A stretch of DNA of 6,234 nucleotides. Origin: JBGVMW01 sp045125095 (lineage in GTDB: Bacteria > Bacillota > Clostridia > Lachnospirales > Lachnospiraceae). The position numbers were made by a program, and so were the translations under genes. How positions within the stretch are numbered: the stretch's first letter is position 1; each line of letters begins with the position of its first letter. Below, one piece after another: positions 1 through 6,115 of the stretch. Below the pieces are notes generated by a model. That model saw only the letters and a list, made by a program, of their open reading frames with translations. It was not told the DNA's origin and ran no database searches. The DNA lies in NCBI GenBank assembly GCA_045125095.1, contig JBGVMW010000117.1, positions 1 to 6,234 on the forward strand, read 5' to 3'.

Positions 1-13
1 TCTTACGACCTGC

Positions 14-130
14 TTCTTCTTGGTTGGGAATCTATACCCTAAAAATCATTTTTGTAGAGCTGTTAACTCTATTCTTCTTAGTTGGGAGTCTATACCCTAA
101 ATTCTTAAGCAGAGCATCTCGCTCTTTTCT
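14..130 (-). repeat. Tandem 58-bp structured repeat, possible non-coding RNA
   Basis: Two copies begin at 14 and 72, a period of 58 bp. Each has a conserved core of about 30 bp (14-43 and 72-101, only two differences) containing GTTGGGA and CTATACCCTAAA. Each core can fold through GGG/CCC with flanking TT/AA. The segment after each core also recurs in form, as a small hairpin: TAGAG/CTCTA at 56-71 and AGAGC/GCTCT at 111-125. A promoter facing the array on the minus strand (138-166) suggests it is transcribed leftwards as RNA. Bases 1-13 probably belong to a further unit cut by the window edge. No protein frame is evident. Candidates are a repetitive antitoxin RNA of the type III toxin-antitoxin kind, another small RNA array, or a degenerate CRISPR. 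The recurring hairpin in the would-be spacers argues against CRISPR. The identity is not established. Confidence 0.55.
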
Positions 131-137
131 TGATTAG

Positions 138-166
138 ATTATAACATATCCCTTTCAAAGATACAA
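138..166 (-). promoter_or_regulatory. Extended -10 promoter facing the 58-bp repeats
   Basis: On the minus strand, TTGTAT (161-166) is followed after exactly 17 bp by a perfect TATAAT (138-143). That hexamer is preceded by TG in the extended -10 position (TGTTATAAT). The predicted start is near 131, just before the repeat array. The -35 is weak (only TTG agrees), but the extended -10 compensates. The promoter lies directly after the stop codon of the PemK-like gene, so it serves the array or a gene beyond the left edge. Confidence 0.55.
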
Positions 167-172
167 GAAAAA

Positions 173-787
173 TTACAAATTTTTTGCCTCATTAAAAATC
201 GCATCAATGCCATCCTTAACAAGCTGCTTATCCAAAGAATATGTTACACCTTTTATTGTTTCGTTAATCTGTACTAAAAATTCATCAATTTGCTTTTTAT
301 CGGGAATTTCCTCTTTCCTTAATTTTACAATTTGATAAGCCATATCTTTTGCCTTTGAGATTAACTCAGCTTCATAAGCAGACTTTAAGATTTCAATCCT
401 TTCATCTTGCGGGATACTATATACCATCTCTCGGAGACCTAAAAATAATAGTTTATGGAAAATATACTTTTCCATCGGACATTCCTTTACTGCACTGCCT
501 TCTTTTAAAGCAATAAATCTATCAGCATTAACTGTTCTAACCTGATTGTATACTGCGTATGTATCATTAGTTTTTAACGATGATGGCAAACTATTCATCG
601 CTCCTAATTTTATTTTATTCACACCGACTCCATTAGGTGCACTCGTAAGTGGCATAACAATAAATGTTGCTTTATCATTATTTCTCTTTAATACTACTGC
701 CAAATGCTTACCATCAAATTCACAATCTCGGACCGGATCAAAAATCACATTATAAATGTATCCTACTTTTATATCACTAAACCGCAT
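173..787 (-). CDS. PemK/MazF-like toxin-family protein, solitary
   Basis: This 204-residue protein resembles PemK/MazF-type endoribonuclease toxins, which in known cases cut mRNA in the cytoplasm. About the first 115 residues fit the SH3-like barrel of the family: an opening strand (VGYIYNVIFDP), then GKHLAVVLKRN in the place of the usual RPAVVL strand, then FIVMPLTS, and a later NQVRTVNADRFI segment that matches the conserved PxQxR/D region. The length is nearly twice that of a standard MazF (about 110-120 residues). The extra C-terminal part is charged and mostly helical. The ATG is supported by GGGAG seven bases upstream and by a good promoter at 822-850. No antitoxin gene is adjacent: only 174 bp separate it from qatD. 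It may be a divergent, non-toxic or orphan member. The family assignment is fairly secure; activity is not. Confidence 0.75.
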   Translation of the reverse strand: MRFSDIKVGYIYNVIFDPVRDCEFDGKHLAVVLKRNNDKATFIVMPLTSAPNGVGVNKIKLGAMNSLPSSLKTNDTYAVYNQVRTVNADRFIALKEGSAVKECPMEKYIFHKLLFLGLREMVYSIPQDERIEILKSAYEAELISKAKDMAYQIVKLRKEEIPDKKQIDEFLVQINETIKGVTYSLDKQLVKDGIDAIFNEAKNL

Positions 788-821
788 CTTCTGTCTCCCT
801 TTTCTTCGGTTATCTTATAAT

Positions 822-850
822 AGTATACAGCGTTTGCTTCTTTTTCTCAA
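822..850 (-). promoter_or_regulatory. Sigma-A-type promoter of the PemK-like gene
   Basis: On the minus strand, TTGAGA (845-850) and TATACT (822-827) are separated by exactly 17 bp. Both are close to consensus. Transcription would start near 815, leaving a leader of about 28 bases that contains the Shine-Dalgarno GGGAG. The gene therefore has its own promoter and does not depend on the upstream qat genes. Confidence 0.7.
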
Positions 851-864
851 CCAAATTTTCCTTA

Positions 865-939
865 TTAGATATATTCATAATTACTTATGTTTTCCGCAAT
901 AACTTCATACTCCGGCAGTAATTGTGTAACTTTTCTCAT
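865..939 (-). CDS. Possible 24-residue small ORF
   Basis: An ATG-initiated frame of 24 codons lies 22 bases downstream of the qatD stop. It starts MRKVTQLLPEYEVIAE and ends in NYEYI. The purine-rich GAGAAG nine bases before the ATG could serve as a weak ribosome site; AGG directly before the ATG is too close. Coding is plausible from the residue mix but not proven. It could be a small distal gene of the qat transcript, the N-terminal stump of a lost gene, or chance. I do not recognise the peptide. Confidence 0.25.
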   Translation of the reverse strand: MRKVTQLLPEYEVIAENISNYEYI

Positions 940-961
940 CCTGCTTACTTCTCAGCATCTA

Positions 962-1693
962 TTAATACCTAAACACTTCTCTGAAATTTTCGTAAAATAC
1001 ATCTGTCATGTCCGTTTTTACTATCTCTGATATCTTTAATACCAGTCTCTTTAGCTCTTTTTCTATTTCTTCAATGTACTGAACTTTAAATGTAAATGGT
1101 GCATCTGTTTCCAACAACATGCGTTCAACAGGTACCGCATTTATTACCTCTAATCCTGATTTTGTTTTTAACATACTTGAATTAATCGAAAAATAGCATC
1201 CTAATTCTATTGCTTTTTCCAGTTGTGGTATTGTGCCTGTAAACCAATGAAAGATATATTTATTACTTCTTTGTGTTTTGTATTCTCTCAAAATTTCAAT
1301 AACTGTATTGGTTGACTTAAGAGAATGAACAGAAACCACTTTTTCTCCACACTGCTCACACAGCTTGACAATATCACGAAATGCATGTATTTGTGTTTCT
1401 TTGGTCTGAATATATTCTTTACTAAAGTCCAAACCCACTTCGCCAATATAGTGACTTCTTTCAAATAATGCTTTAAACAGTCTCATATCATCATAGCCGC
1501 TAGAAATCAATTGCGGATGCATCCCTAACCCTACTTTAATATGAGGGGCATTTCTGCAAAACTGTACTTCTCTATCATACGCCTTCGGAGTAGTACCAAC
1601 CGCAAATAGACTTATATCGGAATTCTGCATCTCCGTTATAATTCCTGACATGTTGTCCATTAAATCCAAATGACAATGTGCATCATAAATCAT
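962..1693 (-). CDS. qatD: QatD, TatD-family metal-dependent hydrolase
   Basis: This 243-residue protein has the full metal-binding set of TatD nucleases on a TIM-barrel scaffold: HxH at residues 6-8, the MHPQ histidine at 59, Glu85 in YIGEVGLDF, His123 in VSVHS, His149 in IFHWFTG and Asp197 in LLETDAPF. TatD enzymes are cytosolic metal-dependent DNases; QatD is the TatD-like component of the four-gene Qat anti-phage system. The start overlaps the end of qatC by 11 bp, and its Shine-Dalgarno (AAGAGGG) lies within the qatC 3' end, so the two are translationally coupled. The coupling to a QueC-like gene separates it from housekeeping TatD, which normally sits elsewhere and is about 250-260 residues long. 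Nothing in the frame looks damaged. Confidence 0.82.
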   Translation of the reverse strand: MIYDAHCHLDLMDNMSGIITEMQNSDISLFAVGTTPKAYDREVQFCRNAPHIKVGLGMHPQLISSGYDDMRLFKALFERSHYIGEVGLDFSKEYIQTKETQIHAFRDIVKLCEQCGEKVVSVHSLKSTNTVIEILREYKTQRSNKYIFHWFTGTIPQLEKAIELGCYFSINSSMLKTKSGLEVINAVPVERMLLETDAPFTFKVQYIEEIEKELKRLVLKISEIVKTDMTDVFYENFREVFRY

Positions 1694-3044
1694 TATTGCT
1701 ACCCTCTTCAGCTAAATTATCCTGTATAAAATTATCTACTTCAAATAAACCTCTCGCATATATGTCGGCTAATTCCTGCAAATATTCATCATTTTGCGGC
1801 AATGGTCCTGGCTTATGTATATAAAATAAAGCACGATTTCTATCCTGTTTTATTTTATCAATCGCATACTGGAAAGAGCGCAATTGAATTCCCATTCCTT
1901 CTGAATTTTTATTCTGCATTTCATAAATAGACGTTTCGGTATACACTGTTCCATCATCGCCAAACGCTTTATGCATTGCAGCTCTTCTAATTAAGCAAGG
2001 AACACAATAACCACAATGTTGCTGACTAAGTTGTTTCCATCTTGCTTTTCCTGGTGATGAACATGAAAATGATAATTTCATCGTCTCATAAAGAACATCC
2101 TTGTTTTTACACTCCTCTGCCATTTCTCCCTTTGTTCTATTCCAATAAGGATTTTTTACTGACAGATTCATCCCTAATCCCTCTAGCAATTCATTCCACA
2201 AGGAAAGATAAAATGGATGTGTCGTTCTTGTACTAAATGAACCAACTCTTGTTTCATCCAATGGTACATTCAATGCAATCAGACCATTTTCCGGAACCAA
2301 CAGTTCATTAATATTATCCATTCCTGTCATTGCAAAAAGTGCATAGCCTATAAAAAGAAACGATCTACTCCTTGTATTGTTATCATTTCCACCTTCCGGA
2401 ATATAATCACGCGGAAACACCATCCACAAATCCAACCATGTATGTAAAACATCTGGATATAATACATCAAATTTATTTACAATATTTTTTTGAGCATTTT
2501 TAGTAAGTGCTTCTCCAGCATGACTTATCAGCAAAGTGTTTTTCCCGTCCTCCATTAAATTAATAGTACTTATCAGACTATCCATTCCTCCTGAGAACAA
2601 TGACACTTCATCATATTTATTTGATTTTTCTCCTATTTCGTCCGGCCTACTAAACTGCCATGTTCTACTTGATAATTCGATTTTCCATAAATCTCCTGTA
2701 AGAAATTTAAGCATACGTTCAACCGTACAAATCTGTGTTTCCCACAATTCTACATTTGATACCGGTATTTCTACTTCAATTTCTCTCGACCAAGAATCTT
2801 GTCCATGTACCGCCCTCTCAATTCGCGTATCTGCCAAATAAACCATTGTTGCCAAGGACATAATATCAAACCCGATTTCACTGGGATATACATTTTCTTT
2901 GTACAATTTCTCTTTAACATGGTTTAATCCATAGTTCAGTTCATCCGCAGAAAGCATTGGTACATCAACAATAACTGTACCATTCTCTCTCCTTGAATCT
3001 ATATTCTGAATTTCATAATTTGCTCTTAATCTATATCGATTCAT
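1683..3044 (-). CDS. qatC: QatC, QueC-like 7-cyano-7-deazaguanine synthase homologue
   Basis: This 453-residue protein has a PP-loop ATP pyrophosphatase core with the signature SGGMDS at residues 151-156. It also has a QueC-type zinc site: Cys328 in SFSCSSP followed by CGYCVPC at 344-350, then LIRR. QueC enzymes (about 220-230 residues) use ATP to adenylate 7-carboxy-7-deazaguanine and convert it to preQ0. This protein is about twice that length, with an additional domain of about 145 residues before the PP-loop and a C-terminal extension after the zinc site. That is the layout of the QueC-like component of Qat defence systems rather than of queuosine synthesis, and no queD/queE/queF genes are nearby. 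The ATG overlaps the preceding stop as ATGA, with AGGTG upstream. All key residues are present, so the enzyme may still be active. Confidence 0.83.
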   Translation of the reverse strand: MNRYRLRANYEIQNIDSRRENGTVIVDVPMLSADELNYGLNHVKEKLYKENVYPSEIGFDIMSLATMVYLADTRIERAVHGQDSWSREIEVEIPVSNVELWETQICTVERMLKFLTGDLWKIELSSRTWQFSRPDEIGEKSNKYDEVSLFSGGMDSLISTINLMEDGKNTLLISHAGEALTKNAQKNIVNKFDVLYPDVLHTWLDLWMVFPRDYIPEGGNDNNTRSRSFLFIGYALFAMTGMDNINELLVPENGLIALNVPLDETRVGSFSTRTTHPFYLSLWNELLEGLGMNLSVKNPYWNRTKGEMAEECKNKDVLYETMKLSFSCSSPGKARWKQLSQQHCGYCVPCLIRRAAMHKAFGDDGTVYTETSIYEMQNKNSEGMGIQLRSFQYAIDKIKQDRNRALFYIHKPGPLPQNDEYLQELADIYARGLFEVDNFIQDNLAEEGSNNDL

Positions 3045-3430
3045 TCATTTTCACCTGCACTTACCATAATATCAAATGCTTCCTTATACACTTGATCTAC
3101 TATTCTTAATGAATCTCCTTGTCGAATATTCCCTGTCTGTATGTCCAGATTAGCTACCGCATCAGATACGGAACCTTTAACAAAGTCTTTCATTTGAACT
3201 ATTATACTATCCGATGTAGTCCTATCCTGTGGCAATAAAATAATCTTATTTCCAATATCATTATTACCAATCTTATCGATATTGTATCCTCTCTCCAAAT
3301 ATCTCTGATAAATCCCAAAGAACCGATTGAAAGCATCCAGAACATCCTTCTCTGGTAGCAGTTCTCCATCATAGCAAATATATGATACCCCATTTATAAT
3401 TGACCTTTAAGAATACAGATATGCCCTCAT
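3041..3430 (-). pseudogene. qatB: QatB remnant: C-terminal part, N-terminus lost and in-frame stop
   Basis: An open frame runs from 3406 to the stop at 3041-3043, about 121 codons, with no convincing start of its own. The first part reads GVSYICYDGELLPEKD and the tail MKDFVKGSVSDAVANL...IVDQVYKEAFDIMVSAGE. From memory of the family, this tail resembles the end of QatB, the uncharacterised component encoded before QatC. QatB is normally about 270 residues, so well over half is missing. In the same frame an ATG at 3428-3430 with AAAGGA upstream starts MRAYLYS and then meets TAA at 3407-3409. The stop overlaps the qatC start by 4 bp, as in an intact operon. A TTG at 3296-3298 could start an 85-residue product but has no good ribosome site. 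The QatB assignment rests on position plus partial recall; the frame itself is clear. Confidence 0.6.
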
Positions 3431-3436
3431 TAAATC

Positions 3437-3467
3437 ACCAATCCTTTCTTTGCTTTATCAGATTGGT
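3437..3467. promoter_or_regulatory. Hairpin overlapping the start region of the qatB remnant
   Basis: A perfect 7-bp inverted repeat, ACCAATC (3437-3443) and GATTGGT (3461-3467), encloses a 17-base loop. On the minus strand it lies just before the ATG at 3428-3430, and the AAAGGA ribosome-site-like sequence sits in the loop beside the stem. If transcribed it could limit access to that site. It could also be a recombination-site symmetry or chance. Confidence 0.3.
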
Positions 3468-3470
3468 TTT

Positions 3471-3500
3471 ATGTGAAAGGATGTGAAAATACGTGAAAAA
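3471..3500. repeat. Three tandem 10-bp repeats (AYGTGAAARR-like)
   Basis: Three consecutive decamers, ATGTGAAAGG, ATGTGAAAAT and ACGTGAAAAA, share TGAAA and the A-Y-GTGAAA frame at an exact 10-bp period, that is one helical turn. They lie between the terminator of the repeat-protein gene and the broken start of qatB. They may be a protein-binding iteron or operator, or a recombinase site; no partner protein is in the window. Confidence 0.5.
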
Positions 3501-3529
3501 AGCATTCAGACTCCTAGGAATCTGAATGC
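3496..3529 (-). terminator. Rho-independent terminator of the BspA-like gene
   Basis: A perfect 9-bp stem, GCATTCAGA (3502-3510) with TCTGAATGC (3521-3529), encloses a 10-base loop. On the minus strand it is followed by six T residues (complement of 3496-3501). It begins 17 bases after the stop codon of the repeat-protein gene. It should stop transcription before the qat remnant, which therefore needs its own promoter; I see no clear one. Confidence 0.88.
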
Positions 3530-3546
3530 CTTATTCTCAATAAATA

Positions 3547-6012
3547 TTATTTCTTTACAGTTACTGTTTTTACACTACTGTATGAGCCATAAACTTTCTT
3601 GCTTGCGGAATCTACTTTGTAAGCACGTACCTTTACATAGTAAGTTTTTCCTTTCTTTAATCCTTTGATTGTAGCTGTCAACTTCTTAGTTGTAATGTTC
3701 TTTACATTCTTCTTGAAATTCTTATCCGTAGAAACCGTAAACTGATACCCTACAACAGATTTACCCTTCTTGGTTGTTACTGATAATGTACCTGCTTTTG
3801 TACTCTTAACTGTTTTCAGAGATACCTTCGCTGGTTTCTTTACTTTCTCCCACTTCGCATACAAGGTTACTGCATTATTTGTATCCTTAGAAATTTTTGT
3901 AATCTTTGAAGAAGATTTAAAATTCTTGGTTGTGTACCAACCCTTGAATACATAACCAGCTCTCTTTGGTGCATATAATTTTACATTTGCTGATGTTGTA
4001 TACTCAGATGGGTTCTTTTTATTATTCTCACCACCATTCAATTTGTAGACAATCTTGTAGGTTGACTGTGTTGATGTGTCTACTGATGGGGTGGTTGGAA
4101 CTGGTTCTGGTTCTGGTAGCGGTGTTACTTCTGGTGTTGGTGTCGGGGTTGCTTCTGGAGTCGGGGTTGGGGTTGCTTCTGGGACTGGGGTCGGAGTTGC
4201 TTCTGGTGTCGGGGTTGGGGTTGCTTCTGGGGTTACTTCTGGGACTGGGGTCGGGGTTGCTTCTGGGGTTGGGGTCGGGGTTACTTCTGCGTTGATATCA
4301 ACAAATGTAATTTCATTATCATTAGCGTAAGTTTCTGCTTCTGAACCACTCTCACCGTAAATCACCAACTTATCCTTATCACAGTCACTAAATGCAGAAT
4401 CTCCTATGCTTGTTACGCTGGATGGGATTGTTATACTTGTTAAACTACTACAACTAGAAAATGCATACTCTCCTATGCTTGTTACACTGGATGGGATTGT
4501 TACACTTGTTAAACTACTACAGCCTTCAAATGCACTACCTTCTATGCTTGTTACACTGGATGGAATTGTTATGCTTGTTAAACTACTACAACCTTCAAAT
4601 GCATAACCTTCTATGCTTGTTACACTGGATGGAATTGTTATGCTTGTTAAACTACTACAGCCTTCAAATGTACTATTTTCTATGCTTGTTACACTGGATG
4701 GGATTGTTATTCTTGTTAAACTACTACAGCCCCAAAATGCAAAACCTCCTATGCTTGTTACGCTGGATGGGATTGTTATACTTGTTAAACTTCTACAGTT
4801 TGTAAATGCATCCCCTCCTATGCTTGTTACGCTGGTCGGAATCTCAAATGAACCTATTTTCCCACCTGGACAAGCAATTAAGGTGTCTCCTGATTTATTG
4901 TATAACACACCATCAATACTCTTATATAATGGATTACCTTCCTCTACATTAATACTTGTTAAACTACTACATAAATCAAATGCAAAACCTCCTATGCTTG
5001 TTACACTGGATGGGATTGTTATACTTGTTAAACTACTACAGCCATCAAATGCATAATTTCCTATGCTTGCTACACTGGTTGGGATATCTATACTTGTTAA
5101 ACTACTACAGCTAGCAAATACCCAATCTTCTATGCTTGTTACACTGTCTGGGATTGTTATACTTGTTAAACTTCTACAGTAATAAAATGCTTCCTCTCCT
5201 ATGCTTGTTACGCTGGATGGGATTGTTATACTTGTTAAACTACTACAGCCAGAAAATGCACTCTCTCCTATGCTTGTTACGCTGTCTGGAATTGTTATAC
5301 TTGTTAAACTACTACAACCATAAAATGCACTACTTCCTATGCTTGTTACGCTGGATGGAATTGTTATACTTGTTAAACTACTACAGTCATCAAATGCATA
5401 ATTTCCTATGCTTGTTACACTGTCTGGGATTGTTATGCTTGTTAAACTACTGCAATCATAAAATGCATGATCTCCTATGCTTGTTACACTGTCTGGGATA
5501 TCTATGCTTGTTAAACTGCTACAGTAAGCAAATGCATGATTTCCTATGCTTGTTACACTGGATGGGATTGTTATGCTTGTTAAACCAGTACAATCATAAA
5601 ATGCATAATCTCCTATGCTTGTTACACTGTCTGGGATTGTTATACTTGTTAAACTACTACAGTCATCAAATGCATAATTTCCTATGCTTGTTACACTGTC
5701 TGGGATTGCTATACTTGGTAAACTACTACAGTTTTCAAATGCCCCATCTCCTATGCTTGTTACACTGTCTGGGATTGTTATACTTGGTAAATTACTACAG
5801 CCATCAAATGCATGATTTCCTATGCTTGTTACACTGTCTGGGATTGTTATACTGGTTAAACTACTACAGCCATCAAATGCATCATCTCCTATACTTGTTA
5901 CACTGGATGGGATAACAGTACTTTTACATCCAGCAATTAAGGTGTTTGTCGCAGTTTCAATTATGGCGTTGCAATCATTTCTACTATCGTAAACAGTGTT
6001 CTCACTATTCAC
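3547..6012 (-). CDS. BspA-like leucine-rich-repeat surface protein, 5'-truncated
   Basis: From a GTG at 6012 the frame encodes 821 residues, but repeat coding continues in frame back to 6111, where a TAA stands. The GTG is therefore only the first formal start inside a truncated gene. Residues up to about 545 are some 21 BspA-type leucine-rich repeats of 23 residues (LTSITIPDSVTSIGNYAF-type), with one long irregular unit in the middle (NVEEGNPLYKSIDGVLY). Next are a Pro/Thr/Glu linker (about 573-647), a Listeria-Bacteroides (InlB B-type) repeat with GYVFKGWYTT and LYAKWEK (about 650-720), and a lysine-rich fibronectin III-like tail. There is no signal peptide, LPXTG motif or transmembrane segment. 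Intact relatives are secreted or surface adhesins. This copy is probably silent, or a donor for recombination with an intact relative. Confidence 0.8.
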   Translation of the reverse strand: MNSENTVYDSRNDCNAIIETATNTLIAGCKSTVIPSSVTSIGDDAFDGCSSLTSITIPDSVTSIGNHAFDGCSNLPSITIPDSVTSIGDGAFENCSSLPSIAIPDSVTSIGNYAFDDCSSLTSITIPDSVTSIGDYAFYDCTGLTSITIPSSVTSIGNHAFAYCSSLTSIDIPDSVTSIGDHAFYDCSSLTSITIPDSVTSIGNYAFDDCSSLTSITIPSSVTSIGSSAFYGCSSLTSITIPDSVTSIGESAFSGCSSLTSITIPSSVTSIGEEAFYYCRSLTSITIPDSVTSIEDWVFASCSSLTSIDIPTSVASIGNYAFDGCSSLTSITIPSSVTSIGGFAFDLCSSLTSINVEEGNPLYKSIDGVLYNKSGDTLIACPGGKIGSFEIPTSVTSIGGDAFTNCRSLTSITIPSSVTSIGGFAFWGCSSLTRITIPSSVTSIENSTFEGCSSLTSITIPSSVTSIEGYAFEGCSSLTSITIPSSVTSIEGSAFEGCSSLTSVTIPSSVTSIGEYAFSSCSSLTSITIPSSVTSIGDSAFSDCDKDKLVIYGESGSEAETYANDNEITFVDINAEVTPTPTPEATPTPVPEVTPEATPTPTPEATPTPVPEATPTPTPEATPTPTPEVTPLPEPEPVPTTPSVDTSTQSTYKIVYKLNGGENNKKNPSEYTTSANVKLYAPKRAGYVFKGWYTTKNFKSSSKITKISKDTNNAVTLYAKWEKVKKPAKVSLKTVKSTKAGTLSVTTKKGKSVVGYQFTVSTDKNFKKNVKNITTKKLTATIKGLKKGKTYYVKVRAYKVDSASKKVYGSYSSVKTVTVKK
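4085..4294 (-). repeat. Low-complexity Pro/Thr/Glu linker repeats
   Basis: About 210 bp of short G/T-rich units on the plus strand (GGGGTTGCTTCTGG-like) encode PTPTPEATPTPVPE-type repeats on the minus strand. This is a flexible spacer between the leucine-rich repeats and the C-terminal domains. Repeat-number change by slippage would usually keep the frame, because the units are multiples of three. Confidence 0.8.
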
Positions 6013-6099
6013 TGTAATAGAATCTAAACCACTACACCCAGAAAATGCATTCTGTCCTATGCTTGTTACATTAGATGGGATTGTTATACTGGTTAAACC
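4390..6099 (-). repeat. Tandem 69-bp leucine-rich-repeat DNA array
   Basis: About 22 units of 69 bp, most very similar at DNA level, are interrupted by two longer irregular units (about 4830-4960 and 5905-6040). Units carry either IPDSV (ACTGTCTGG on the plus strand) or IPSSV (ACTGGATGG). The group nearest the linker (below about 4830) is all IPSSV, the group at 5610-5860 is all IPDSV, and the middle is mixed. This pattern points to growth by block duplication and recombination. The last unit breaks off near 6099. Confidence 0.85.
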
Positions 6100-6115
6100 A
6101 ATGTCATTTAGTTAA

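Noticed and set aside
14..101. CRISPR array with 30-bp repeats and 28-bp spacer
   Set aside because: Only two imperfect copies are visible, the would-be spacer shares a hairpin form (AGAG...CTCT) with the flanking segment, the repeat matches no CRISPR repeat I know, and there are no cas genes in the window. It remains possible only if the array continues to the left.
126..153. Third, degenerate copy of the 58-bp repeat
   Set aside because: There is weak similarity (TTCTT...TATA.CCCT) at about the right spacing, but it overlaps the promoter and has too many mismatches to call.
962..1693. Housekeeping TatD DNase
   Set aside because: The 11-bp overlap with the QueC-like gene and the shared operon point to the Qat component instead.
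1683..3044. Housekeeping QueC for queuosine biosynthesis
   Set aside because: It is about twice the length of QueC, overlaps a TatD-like gene, and has no queD, queE or queF neighbour.
3202..3393. 63-codon minus-strand frame upstream of qatC
   Set aside because: It overlaps the qatB remnant in another frame. The other frame continues into the QatB-like tail and the ATGA overlap with qatC, so this one is a shadow.
3437..3471. Plus-strand terminator from the ACCAATC/GATTGGT hairpin followed by TTTT
   Set aside because: The stem is short and AT-rich with a 17-base loop, and no plus-strand gene ends there.
4076..5915. Long plus-strand open frames across the repeat-protein gene
   Set aside because: They are opposite-strand shadows of the regular 69-bp repeats and the linker: periodic low-complexity translations (LLCLLHWMGLL-type) with no independent support.
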